Assembly: GCA_902729315.2 (NCBI GenBank)
Contig: LR746270.1
Coordinates: 5,697,221 to 5,761,220, forward strand
Origin: Spirodela intermedia
Lineage: Eukaryota > Streptophyta > Magnoliopsida > Alismatales > Araceae
Direction: 5' to 3'
DNA length: 64,000 nt
Each line of letters opens with the position of its first letter. Positions within the stretch are counted from its first letter, which is position 1. Shown here piece by piece: positions 28,501 to 39,151 of this stretch. The notes below the pieces were generated by a model. The model searched no databases. It saw only the letters and a program-made list of their open reading frames with translations, and was not told where the DNA came from. Position numbers and translations under genes: made by a program.

Positions 28501-29084
28501 ATTTCTGTATCTTAATGAGATCTGATACATCATTACTCACAATAGCATATACACAGGAAGTGTCGTTAATTGATTTGACCCATAAGGAGGCTCCTAAAGA
28601 CCACTCGATCCGAGTTTAAAAACCTTTTTTGATTTCTTCTTTCCCTCGCAGTCTATTCAACTCTGAATTTAGACATATAAACACAGAGGTTTCCATCAGC
28701 CAATCCCATCTAGGCTTGCATTTTTTGAAGGAAAGATCTCACCAGACTCATCTGATACCAATGTTGATAACCTTGTTTATCCATTCCAAATATTGTGTCC
28801 TTAACTGAACCCTTGTTGATATAGCACAGAAAGACGTTCTTGAGAGAACACTTTCTGAAGACCACATGAGAAATGAACCTATCTATTTAACTCTCAAGAT
28901 CATTTCACAAAATGCAGCAAATGGACATGGGACTTGCAATTCATACAAAGTTATGGACAAAATAAAATTTGGCATTCACTAAACGCAGAGGCAGAAATAG
29001 TAAGAAGAAAACAAACTAAGAATGTATTTACGTTATTAAAAAAAAAAGTTTGATTATTACAATTTTGAAGACATTTGTCCACAT
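4583..29084 (-). CDS. MED13: Mediator complex subunit 13 (MED13; GRAND CENTRAL / MACCHI-BOU2 type)
   Basis: MED13 belongs to the Mediator CDK8 kinase module, which modulates RNA polymerase II transcription in the nucleus. I joined 22 coding exons (high to low): 29084-29061, 28351-28278, 28157-28024, 27936-27850, 27721-27634, 27556-27473, 26347-26270, 26185-26103, 23724-23646, 22258-21941, 21865-21779, 16436-16160, 14047-13778, 13486-12113, 11064-10803, 10719-10584, 10482-10395, 10220-10142, 8094-7799, 6937-5887, 5794-5429 and 5235-4583. They sum to 5988 nt in one frame, about 1995 aa, near the roughly 1920 aa of Arabidopsis MED13. The N-terminus starts MWTNVFKI, then VSWFQFLP. The Med13 N domain includes FVFAATEEAIFVHV and CPSDLVKQVY. 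The middle has DLEADADS and LLSEFGDFGDFF. The C-terminal Med13/PIWI-like part has WRWLVCVWTDSRGELLDSQ and ends LPFHCDMVLRLRRLLHYADR. A Gly run near 4836-4862 precedes the conserved end. Introns are long (up to 5.3 kb). The gene is head-to-head with a thioesterase gene. Confidence 0.95.
5300..5321. repeat. (GA)n tract in the last MED13 intron
   Basis: A GA tract of about 22 bp lies inside the intron at 5236-5428. It reads CT on the MED13 strand and lies near the acceptor, so it may act as part of the polypyrimidine tract. Confidence 0.8.
14992..15300. repeat. Tandem duplication of a ~154-bp unit in a MED13 intron
   Basis: Two direct copies are adjacent: about 14992-15145 and 15146-15300. Both begin CATAGCAACCAACTAAATCC and end in GTCTGATGTCAGAC, with scattered substitutions between them. 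The end motif carries 6-bp inverted arms (GTCTGA/TCAGAC). The pair lies in the intron between the exons at 14047-13778 and 16436-16160. It contains no open frame of note. Confidence 0.85.
19270..20530 (+). mobile_element. Possible decayed Ty1-copia retroelement fragment in the largest MED13 intron
   Basis: Within the 5.3-kb intron (16437-21778), the + strand at about 20390-20520 translates, with stops, to a series resembling a copia reverse transcriptase core: VAMRVIVSLTGDHSLNL, then LDLNNIFLNGNI. Copia elements typically have a leucine-rich helix followed by LDVKNAFLNG. Upstream there is an 81-codon open frame at 19277-19522 and further broken frames that could be remnants. No long terminal repeats were identified and the boundaries are approximate. 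The element would be dead. The rest of the intron shows nothing recognisable. Confidence 0.35.
22263..22290. repeat. Poly(A) run just upstream of a MED13 exon
   Basis: A long A run on the + strand lies just beside the MED13 exon at 22258-21941. On the MED13 strand it is a T-rich polypyrimidine tract, consistent with a strong 3' splice site. Confidence 0.6.
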
Positions 29085-29161
29085 AATTTCTCTCAAACCA
29101 GAGCCTCCCCTCGTAACAAGGTTTTCTGATAATCTAACCAATCAACACATTCTGTAGACAC
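29061..29161 (-). other. MED13 exon with start codon (5' leader plus 8 codons)
   Basis: The start codon ATGTGGACAAAT reads from 29084. Only 24 nt (MWTNVFKI) are coding before the donor GTAATA. The exon probably begins after a GCAG acceptor at about 29162-29165, giving a roughly 77-nt leader part. An alternative acceptor lies a few nucleotides downstream. MWTN is the conserved MED13 N-terminus, which makes this start convincing. Confidence 0.7.
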
Positions 29162-30890
29162 CTGCAAGACGTACAGAAGAAATTCATCTTATTGTATATT
29201 GCAAGTAAAATGACATAAAATTCCGGCTTAGGATGAGATCCAGTGAGCATGTTACAAATTACGAGCTTTAAAGAAGGGTGTGAAAGAGGCGACAGTGTTA
29301 ATGTCACCAGAATGTCCTGGTATGAAACTAAAGACAATGCAAAAAGCACGTCTGATAATAACTCACAGCAACATTTCAAATAAATTCTACATAAACCATT
29401 CAGCATACTCTCCGCTTCAACAACTTTTTTCCACTTACCTGTTGTCAAACCCATAGATCCACAAAAAGCTTCTAGGATGTGCACATCAGTCTTGTGTAAG
29501 CACTGACCATTTTAGGGGGGTGGGAAATCCACTAACCTTTTTTTCATTAACATGTATTTAAATTAGAATGAAAATGATTGAGGAAATAGCCAATATATAT
29601 ATATATAGCGAAATTAAAAAAACATATGTCCCTCTACGGAATTGTTCAAGTAAGACATAAAACCTACAAAAATAGACATTAAAAAACAGAAGCGGGGAAA
29701 AGTTTCAAGCAAAGAGCACAACTTCCATACAATTTCTCATTTGGCCTGCGGCTCTGTTCACCAACCATTAGCAAGCCTTGATGCTGAAATAGGATAATTA
29801 TCTGCTCTTTCAATTCCTTATAAAAGATTTTTCTATTCTCCTTATTCCAAAACATCCAAGGGCAACTAACTGAAGGTCAATTATCACTGTAAATATAATT
29901 TTTCTCTGTATGGAACTAACAAAAATCACAACAAACAATTCAAAATCAAATTTCTCCTTTATTTCTGTCCATCCCCCTTGAGAGCGAAAGATACCAAAAA
30001 AAACTGAGCGAACATCACATTAACTCAATGATATTAAGAGCTAGTCTGATTTGACTTGGATAGTTTACCTAGTCGAGCCAGAAATTTGAAATGCCAGGAC
30101 AGAAGAAGAACAAAGGAATGAGAGGAAAAAAATATAATGAAGAAGAGGAGAAAGCTGGAGGTTATGGAGAATATTCACGAGGAAAGGAGAAAAAACAAAG
30201 AAACGGGAAACATAGTTTTCATGGTGTTAACGAAGAAGATTTAGATACCATGTGCCACAACTCCTTCGCCACATAAAAGAATCCATTCATCTTTGATCAT
30301 TACTAAATGGTGATAAAGTATCACGGAAAATGTATGCCAAGGGATATATCACGCCGTTTGACAGTAAAAGCTTTTCACTGGTTTGAATGAATTATAATCA
30401 AATTAAAGTCAGAAAAGCCCTCCTGCGCATAAAAGAGGGCCAGAGAGATAATTGGCAGCCAGAAGAAGGAGAAAGGTAATGGATCACAATACTAGTACAT
30501 TCCTCCGTTCGATCAACCAAAAACAATTGCAAACAATCTTGGGGTCGCGGTCAGCATGAGTGAACGAAGTAACCTTACAATGACATAGAAAAAGTCTTCG
30601 CCAGTCGAAACGGAACTCACCAGGCACCAAAACAATTTCAAAGCTACAGATGCATGAGCAACCAAGGTAGAGAAAGGAACCGAGCTCTAAGAACTTCGTG
30701 TACAGCGACAGAGCACAAGTTTCAAGGCAATCTCGAAATGAAGACTACAGCGAGCAAAACGCTCACGGAATAAAACTAAGGCATCCCCAAATTGCACAGA
30801 TTCAGATCGTGAACTCAGAAAGTTCCACGCAGATGGAAGACGCCAGCACATATACCTTGATCCAAGCAAAACTAGACACAAAAACCTTAC

Positions 30891-31260
30891 CTAGTGAAGC
30901 AGCTGAACCGACAGAAAACACTAACCTGAAGATCAGCTTTCCAACAAGGCGTCGGATCGAACACCGCCAACCAGGCACATAGACAGAGTAGATAAACAGC
31001 CACTTCCGGAATCAAGGGTTTGCCCAAGGACGGCTCTACCACCTTTCCCGCAGAGACCACCCGCAGAACTGGTGCCAAGCGACGAAAACCTGGTACTCGG
31101 AGGAAGTGGCAGGAGGAACTCCCCGGTAGAAGTAAGTGGGAGCGGCTATGCCGTCGCCGCCAAGAACCTCGGCCAAAGCCGCCGGCGACCTCCCCGGCCC
31201 CCGTTGCCACCGTGGATTCCCGCTGCCGGAGCTCTGGAATCTTCGTAATAGGGGACGCAG
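30891..31260 (-). other. Probable non-coding first exon of MED13 (5' UTR)
   Basis: On the - strand a GC-rich block ends in CTAG followed by a consensus donor GTAAGG at 30890. The next exon downstream would be the one carrying the MED13 ATG at 29084. The GC content stands out from the AT-rich surroundings, as expected for a first exon near a transcription start. The 5' boundary is a guess, and open frames through the block match nothing I recognise. Confidence 0.45.
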
Positions 31261-32202
31261 GTCGGAAGTCGGATCTCGGGTTCATTAACCAATGAGAATA
31301 TGCAACGTAACCCAACCAAACATCATTTTACCAATAATGCCATAAATACCCTTATGGTTCTGGACCGAGATGGGTACGTGCTGCTCTACCATTTGTGATA
31401 GTAGACTCTAGGTGCAGTGCGGCTCATTATCAGGTTCGAAACGGGTCGGCCAACTCGCCTCAGCATGGGGTTTGGCTGGGGGTAGTGGCAGGAAGAGGTG
31501 TAGAAGACGGGGAGGAACAAATAATAATAATAATGCATTTTTATAATAAGAAAATAATTTCAGCGAAAAAAGCCGCCTTTTCCAGAACTTATTCCTCTTT
31601 TTTTATGAGAAAAACTAATATATTTACTAAAACATATATTTTACTAGTATAATTTTTGAAGGAAACGGCTCATAAAAAAAACCAAATATGGCTGCTATAT
31701 TTTTCACTATAATATCTTTCAAGAAAAAAAAATAAAATTTGTTGACTTTGTTCCTTCTTATGTTTTATTCAGAAAACTAAGCCCTGGAAACAATTGTGAT
31801 TGCTTCTACCATAGAGGGTTATACAATTAATTTCATACAAGGTCTACACCTAAAGGGCGCTCATTTTATTTATTTTATAAATAATGAGGGCTAAAAAAAA
31901 TGTCCAATGAAAATATTCTCCGATATATTCTTTAAAAATATTATCTTTATATTCTTTTTAAAAAAACGAGTGATAGTTAAGTAGTGTTGACAAAGTATGT
32001 ATGAAATAAATATATTTTTACAGATTTCTACTATCGTGGTTATTTTAGAGAATATTTTATACCATTAAAAATATTTTAAAAAGTTTACTAAATAATTTTC
32101 CTCGCTCACGGAATATTTGTCGGTAGGGAGAAGGGGGGGCGAGGGGGGACGATTGGTTTTTCGTCGTCCATTCTTCTTCCAAGAAAGCGAACGACCGAGT
32201 CC
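31261..32202. promoter_or_regulatory. Divergent promoter region between MED13 and the thioesterase gene
   Basis: Two genes point away from each other across about 0.95 kb. The segment at about 31520-32110 is strikingly AT-rich with many A/T runs, flanked by GC-rich sequence on both gene sides. No long open frame has a recognisable product. I cannot place TATA boxes or start sites with confidence. Confidence 0.5.
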
Positions 32203-32729
32203 ATGGCGTCGTTCTGTGGAGTTCGCCCCAATCCCTGCTCGGGGAAGCAGCTGGAGGAGCGGTCCAAGGATGCGCCGTCGCTGCCGCCTCATGCAGAGGT
32301 TGTCAAGGGATTCTTCGTCCATAATCTCGGGATGCAGGAGCTCCCCGAGGTCTCCGAGAAGGGGGAATTCGGATCAGCCCTCATCCGGAGGGCCCTCAAG
32401 TTGGAGGCGGCCGAGCGCGGGCATGTCGCCTTCTCTCTGACCGTCATTCCGCAGCTCACCGTGAGTTCATTTGTGCTGTCACGGAGATCGATTCGTTTTT
32501 CCAGTTCCTCTTGTTTATTTGGATTCTGATGCCTGTCCTCTTCGACTTGTCGCCAATTTGAAATAAACCTGAAAGAACTACTACAATACCCTGCACGGTG
32601 GAGCGGTTGGGGCGGCAGCGGAGGTGGTCGCGCAGGCCTGTGTGATGACAGTGGCGGGGGATAAGGAGTTCTTCCTTGGGGAGTCGAGCTTCACCTACCT
32701 TGCATCTTCCAAGATCAACGTGCGTAAGC

Positions 32730-32817
<88 letters not shown>

Positions 32818-35367
32818 TTCCAGCGACACGTGCTTTAATTCTTCTGAGACGCGCGTTTGTCCTCTCGTACCGCTCTCATTCTTCCTAGTTGTCTAGTCAG
32901 GTCAAGGTCGGGATAAGCGATTCTCAAGCGTGATACGCAAATTTGAGCCTCTCTGTGATTCTCAAAGGCTTCTGTAAAAAAATAAAGGGATATGTTACAG
33001 GAATAATTCATTTACTGCCACCAGTGTTGAGTTTGAAGGGGGGAAATTGAGGGACTAAGTTAAGAAGATACCTGTAGAAGACGGAAAGGAATATAAAATA
33101 TTCAGATTTTAGCATCGATGCTTTTGTCAGTCATGTCAGAATAAGCGGCCAAGATGGGGGAGCAAGACCTCATTTTTCTTTTATGACAGTTGATATGCTG
33201 TGATCTAATGATCTTTGACCTGTACATAAGCCATTGGGTCTAAGGGTTGAATGGGCAAATTGGATTGAGATGAATTGTTAGTAATAACTAAGCCAGTACG
33301 ATAATAAGGTTCAGAAAATGTAAAAAATAAATTATAAGACATTAAACTTCGACTTAATTATTCTTTATTTAACACATGACGGTTATCAATTACTGGCGAT
33401 TGTCTATGACGATTAAATTGTGAAGAGACAGAAGCATTTAGAATGCTGGACAGACCAATCCTCTCAACCTTTTGGTAATTTGGAAAGGTATCTCTCAGGG
33501 AGAATTTTCTTGATGTTGAGTTTCGGGATTATAATGTTTGTAAAGTGAATTGAGGTCCTAAGCTGATAAGTGGTGGTCAAGTCCACACCTTGAGCAGTTT
33601 TTTACCAACATTTCCGACTTGTACAAATTCAAAACAGCAGATCACATCTGTAGAACTCTACTCTACACGACATGCCACAATTCAGAATAAGCCTTGAAGC
33701 AATCTTAAATATTGCTTTGAAGGAAGGTGTTGAAGGCTGTATATTTTGGAGATGAAATCTCAAAGGAAGGTTTTGAGATTTATTGACGATGTAGTTGCTC
33801 GGCAAAGAGAAGAGGTAACTACTGTGTGCCAGAGCGAAAGATTGGTCTATGAAAATTTAGGGCGATGAAGGACAATATTCATCTGTCCTGAGATGTTCCA
33901 GGGTTTGACATGGTCTCCGTCATTTTCGTGTTGACTATGGGGATGTTGTACAGCCCCTAGAGAATATGTTAGGCCCATGTACCCTCCTTTCTTTTTAATG
34001 TTGAATGCATATGGGGTACTATTAGCTTAATAATCACGGGAGGTTGTAAAACATGATGGACGAACCTATATGGGGATTTTTTTTCCCTACAAGGATCAAA
34101 ACTGTCGTCTTGTGGTCGCCAATGGTCAGTGATCATGTAGGATGATGACTAGGAAGTTATCTCGCTGCCTGCCGGATGCACGGATTATTTATGGAGTATG
34201 TGGTCTGAGAGGACAGATTATCTATTTGCGAATAGTGGAATCATTAACGCCATCTAGATCTTCTTTCTTCTTTTTTTTCTTCTCCTAGACATAACGTGGA
34301 TTGAGAAAGAAAGTATCACAGATTTGTGAAAATGGTTGGAAGATCTCATCCTATCTTACTGTCACAAAGGGAAGTGGAAACTTTTCATGCTGGCTGTGCT
34401 ATGAGTTATAGGAAAGATGGAGGACCAGGAGGAAATTCTGAGGGAGGCAATTGTCAAAATCACCAATGATACATTGGTGTCAGAATGGAGGATACAAGTT
34501 AGGAGAGAGAAAAAAATGATTAGCATCGGGTGAGAGGCTTTTGTCGGAGTCATCAAGGATACAGCTATGTTGGCTACAGAATGGAAGATTGCAGCTATTT
34601 TCCCACTTTTCCTTGAGGTTGCTTGCTTCTCAATCTTTCTTTTCTGATTGACCCCTTTGTTTAATTCCTTCCAGTTGTAATTGAAGTGTGCATGGCTCAG
34701 TTTCTTTATTGCTACCTTGATGGATTAGGGCTTTTTTTCTTCTTCTTCTTCATTTCCTGCCATCTATCTGGTCTGTTCCAAACTAGGTATTGGCCCTTTT
34801 TGTACGTTTTTAAATGAACGACGATGTTTTCACTGCTCTCCAAGAATTCTACTTTAATGCAGACAGTGGGTAAAAGGTAAATTTGTTTTCATTCCAGAAT
34901 TCGTTAAATCCTAAATAGTCAATTAATGTTTTCATATTGAGCCATTTTATCAATTGAACTTGCACCACAATGCTTACCCTTTTCTTCACACTCCCCAGTC
35001 CCGTGGTCGGTCATGTCTTCCCACCGTCTTCAACAATTTCTATGTTGATAAATCATTATGCAGGAAAGATAAATACAGATACTTGCCTCGATGGCTTAGT
35101 GTCCGATGTAATATTTAAGCTTTTCTTGATCCATTGCGTATCAAGCAAGCACGATCACGGCGCCCGTTATGATACATGATAGGCCCTGCCCTTGTCCTAA
35201 GGTGGATAATACAATACATGCAGGAACAATTGGACGTTGATGGATATATACTAAGGCAAGGGAGAAATGTCGTGGTGGCCTCTTTGGAGTTTAAGGCAAA
35301 GAAGACCCGAAAACTGAAATATGTGGCTCACTTAACCTTTTACAGTACGGCATCTGCAAGATTATGA
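32203..35367 (+). CDS. Hotdog-fold acyl-CoA thioesterase (PaaI / ACOT13-like)
   Basis: Three exons: 32203-32460, 32576-32719 and 35224-35367. All are phase 0 with GT-AG introns and give a 181-aa protein. Exon 2 carries NTLHGGAVGA, the hotdog HGG active-site loop, followed by a long helix (GAAAEVVAQACVMTVAG) and a beta strand (FLGESSFTYLASSKIN). Exon 3 continues with VDGYILRQGRNVVVASLEF and ends in HLTFYSTASARL, the typical central sheet of the family. Members hydrolyse acyl-CoA or aryl-CoA thioesters. The substrate cannot be told from sequence. The first 40 residues are not an obvious targeting signal. Intron 2 is about 2.5 kb and starts with a long CT tract. The gene shares a divergent promoter region with MED13. 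Confidence 0.87.
32733..32817. repeat. Long (CT)n then (CA)n compound microsatellite in thioesterase intron 2
   Basis: About 72 bp of pure CT followed by about 14 bp of CA, beginning only about 13 nt after the donor GTGCGT at 32720. It is the longest dinucleotide tract in the window. Serine-leucine open frames through it are artefacts. Confidence 0.92.
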
Positions 35368-35801
35368 AACATCATTTCCTATTTGTAGGTAACGTTGTTA
35401 CATTAGAAAAAGGCTGAAAATGTAAGCCTTGTGGAGAATATTAAATTGAATGATTGCACTTCCCTAGTCTTTGTCGCGCATTGTATCTTCTCTGGTGGTT
35501 ATTCCAAAAAATCTGAAAATGTCCACTTATTTGGCATGCGGAATCCATCTGCAAGATTATGAACATCATTTCTTATACGCAAAATAGTGTTTTTACATGG
35601 AAAGAAGGCCAAACCCAAGGTGTCGAAACGATATCACGTTGGATGATTATGAGCTTCCTATTCTTTGTCGCACACCATATATTATCTGTTCTTATCCCAA
35701 AAAGCTCATATTTTCCATTTATTTGGCTTGCCCCATTCAAAATCTAGTCTAGCAACGTAGAAAATCTCACATATTCTTCAATCCCTCTCTGTGAAAAACA
35801 C

Positions 35802-35827
35802 TGAAGAAGAAGAAGAAGAAGAAGAAG

Positions 35828-35856
<29 letters not shown>
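35802..35856. repeat. (GAA)n trinucleotide tract
   Basis: About 18 uninterrupted GAA/AGA units, about 450 bp downstream of the thioesterase stop codon. Confidence 0.9.
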
Positions 35857-35858
<2 letters not shown>

Positions 35859-36518
35859 TTTCTGCTGGATTGGATTCCCCCCCCCTGAGGTTAGCATACA
35901 GCATATTCCGAAGCATGGTAACTAAATATAGAAAACATTACCACCATCAGGAGGGGGGGGATAGATGACTTTTTCTGGAACCATTGCTTTCCGTCTGCCA
36001 GAAACTGTGATAGAAAGAGCAGAATAACATAGAAGTGGCCGATTCCCTGAGAAAATTGGGTCGCTTTTCGATGAAAGGAGGAGGGAAGAACAACAAGGAT
36101 AAGCTACTTAAATATATCTCGTCAGAGTCTAAGAATGTATTTTTTATATATATTTTGCATGCCGCCTTAGAATTATTTAGGCAGTCCTTTGAGGAAGGGC
36201 CCTCCGTCCATAATTGAATGTGGTACTGATCTCGGCAGTCCGATTGGTGAGTCATTGGAACGGCGAGCGATCTCGGCCGGACACGCGGGCAAGGAAAGGA
36301 GGAAGTGGGTGGCGACTTTGTTCGCCGGAATATCTTATCCCCGTCGCTCTTCGACGTCCCTCGGGATGTCCTTTCTGCCGGGGAACGATAATTCGACGGA
36401 GAACGAATTCCCTGTGGCGCCGGAGAGCGAGCTTCCCATTAATCTGGATCTGCCGGAGGACCAGCTGGAAAGGAAGAAGTAACAGTCACGAGAAGCCCAA
36501 TGAGAGAGAATCTCATGT

Positions 36519-36522
<4 letters not shown>

Positions 36523-36550
<28 letters not shown>
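36523..36550. repeat. (GA)n microsatellite
   Basis: A pure GA tract of about 28 bp at the edge of the GC-richer intergenic block. Confidence 0.85.
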
Positions 36551-36553
<3 letters not shown>

Positions 36554-37316
36554 AAGAGAGGCGGGGGTGGGGATGGGGGTCCTCTGTGAGGAGCTTAGAG
36601 CTTGGCAGCTGTCCCGACCATGGCCATCGGCGAGGGGGAAGCATCTTCCCTTTTGGCGTCGAGGACTTGACAGCTCCGGGCCCAACAAGAAAACCGCCCC
36701 ATCCCTCTGTCCAACTCTCCTCTCTCTCTCTCTCGCTCTCTCTAGTGTTCCCTTCAAAGAGTTTCCGCATGTGTTGCCTTTCGTCTGTGCGACTCTAAAT
36801 CAGCAGCCTTGCCACGCCTGAGACATGGGTCTGTAGATAGGTCACATACATATGAAAACATCTTGTCGAGGTGATCACTTCCCCTCTTATCTCTCTCTCT
36901 CTCTCTTCAATCATGCCTCGTCATCTGGTCCACTCGAAGAGAAACGAGGAGAACCTCAGGTGAGAATCGCCCGGTTGTCAACCATCCGCGTCCAAAGTTA
37001 TTAAAGACGAGAGACATTCTCCGCAATCTAAACGTTGACGGAGCAGCTGGTGCACTGCAAGAACATGGCAAAAATCATCGATTAACAAAAAATAAGGAGA
37101 GAGACGCGTTCTTTCTTTGTTTCCCCGCGGTAGCGAATCCTGCCAACGATGTGACTGGTATCAAGGAAAATTAAGATCCTCAACTTATCAAGCTATGATA
37201 AAGCACATCGTTTATACTCATTTATGTAAAATAAAAAAATCCATGATCAAAATTATTGTATCCTATGTGGGCAGAATGTGAATGTTCGTGATAAGTTCGA
37301 AGTCTGTTTTCTTACT

Positions 37317-37319
<3 letters not shown>

Positions 37320-37354
<35 letters not shown>
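37320..37354. repeat. (CT)n microsatellite
   Basis: A near-perfect CT tract of about 35 bp in the intergenic region upstream of the BFT-like gene. Confidence 0.85.
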
Positions 37355-37357
<3 letters not shown>

Positions 37358-38493
37358 CTTAAAGGCATGCGTCGAGGGTGGGCAGCCCCTATCTAGGCCG
37401 GACATAGACTTCACACGGTAAGACCAATCAACCATTTTTTTTGCCTTTTTTATACATATTCTCAAAGTATGTTTGAGTGCTGGGGAAGGATTCCAACTCC
37501 CGGTGTCTGGAGACAAACGGTGCTATTTGGTGGCTTTGGTCTGCTAGAAGTTTGTCTAGCTCGCTAGGTCTTGTATTCATTTAAACTAGAAGATATTGTG
37601 TCCACAACTGAACTGATCCAACCTGTGGGAATCTTATAAAATGCTGAGAACTTATTTTTCTAACCTTTTTTGCTTGTATTCTTGAGAGATGATGAACACG
37701 ACTAATTACTTGGACGAAATTCAGAAAATGAGCCATAATTTAGCCTCTAAAAGACCATGATGCAGTTGCGATAATGGTCGCTTGCAAACTTTCCTGTTCT
37801 AGAAAAAGAAAACCCGGTACCCAGAGATCATTCTCATCTGAAACTGCTCCCTGTTATGTTATTAGGGTTCTTGATAGCTCAGACAGCAGTGTTCCAAAGA
37901 GCGCTCGGAATATATGCCGTAGGTTAGACGCCTATGCGGCCTAAAGTCTTCTCACCCAACTCCGTCTCGACTCACTAATAAGATGCGTGCTTGGATGGGA
38001 GTGCATCTTTATTTGCTAATTATTTCTGAAAATGGGAGATTTAGCATAAGAATAGACATTTTTGGCAAAATAGCCGCCCGGTACGCGGCGATCCAAGAAG
38101 CAATGCCTCTTTTTGGATATATTTAATACCAGAATAATAATCGGTGCACACGAACATATTACTGAGGCTTCCATGGAAACAGTAAGATAGGTTGGATTGC
38201 TTTCAGAAAATCCGTTTAAAATGAGGCAAATTGAAAACTTACTTGATAAGGGACAGAATGAAATATGTACCCTCAGAATCTTGGCTCGTCATATGGCGTA
38301 CCGTTACGGGTATATTTATGCAGTCGACCCTTGGTTTAACAGTGAGATCCGTCCTCCATCGCTCTCCGGCCGACAACGAGATCAAGCATTTGCCAAAAAT
38401 AGAAGCAACCCATTAGATGCATGGTGAAGTCCTCAGCCCATCCTCTGTTGCTCCTATATGAACCCCTCACCATCTTTCTCATTGACAGGGTGT

Positions 38494-38500
<7 letters not shown>

Positions 38501-38548
<48 letters not shown>
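38501..38548 (+). repeat. (TC)24 tract immediately upstream of the BFT-like start codon
   Basis: An uninterrupted TC tract of about 48 bp ends 23 nt before the ATG at 38572, so it probably lies in the 5' UTR or core promoter. CT/GA repeats are known binding targets of plant BASIC PENTACYSTEINE (GAGA-binding) factors. That use here is inferred. Confidence 0.85.
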
Positions 38549-38551
<3 letters not shown>

Positions 38552-38571
38552 CGTTCTCCCGTTTTACTGCG

Positions 38572-39095
38572 ATGGAGAGAGTGGGGGAGGCGCTGAGGGT
38601 GGGTAGAGTGATAGGGGAGGTGGTGGACCCCTTCACACCAACTGTTACCATGGAGATCTCCTACAACCCCAGGAAGGGAGTCGCTAACGGCCATGAGCTG
38701 TCGCCAGTGGCCACCCAGGCGAAGCCCCGGGTCGAGGTCGGTGGCGGCGACATGCGTTCCGCCTTCACCTTGGTAACTCAGCGCACACACATCTCCTCCC
38801 ATCTCCCTCTCTCCCTCTCTCTCTCTCTCTCTCACGATACACACACATCGGTTCTCTGGTTTCTTTGTGGGTGTCTGAAGATCATGACGGACCCGGACGC
38901 CCCGAGCCCCAGCAACCCTCACATGAGAGAGCACCTTCACTGGTTAACCTCTCCTCTTGAGACTGAAACTTACCCATGAATCATACCATACTTCCTCATA
39001 TGTGGGTTTATAGCCCGTTTTATTCACCATCCGTTCCCTTTTGTCTCAGGATGGTTACCGATATCCCCGGCACTACTGATGCATCATTTGGTGAC

Positions 39096-39151
<56 letters not shown>

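Larger units (their letters stand above)
35368..38498. other. Intergenic region between thioesterase and BFT-like genes
   Basis: About 3.1 kb without a gene I can support. It holds a GAA trinucleotide tract (35802-35856), a GC-richer block at about 36180-36680 and CT/GA tracts at 36523-36550, 36720-36744 and 37320-37354. A 97-codon open frame at 36189-36482 and overlapping ones match no family I know. The right end is presumably the BFT-like promoter. A TATA-like TATATTTATG near 38310 is a weak candidate only. Confidence 0.55.

Noticed and set aside
30887-31315. 142-codon minus-strand open frame over the MED13 leader
   Set aside because: It overlaps the GC-rich probable 5' UTR exon, resembles no protein and is crossed by the donor at 30890.
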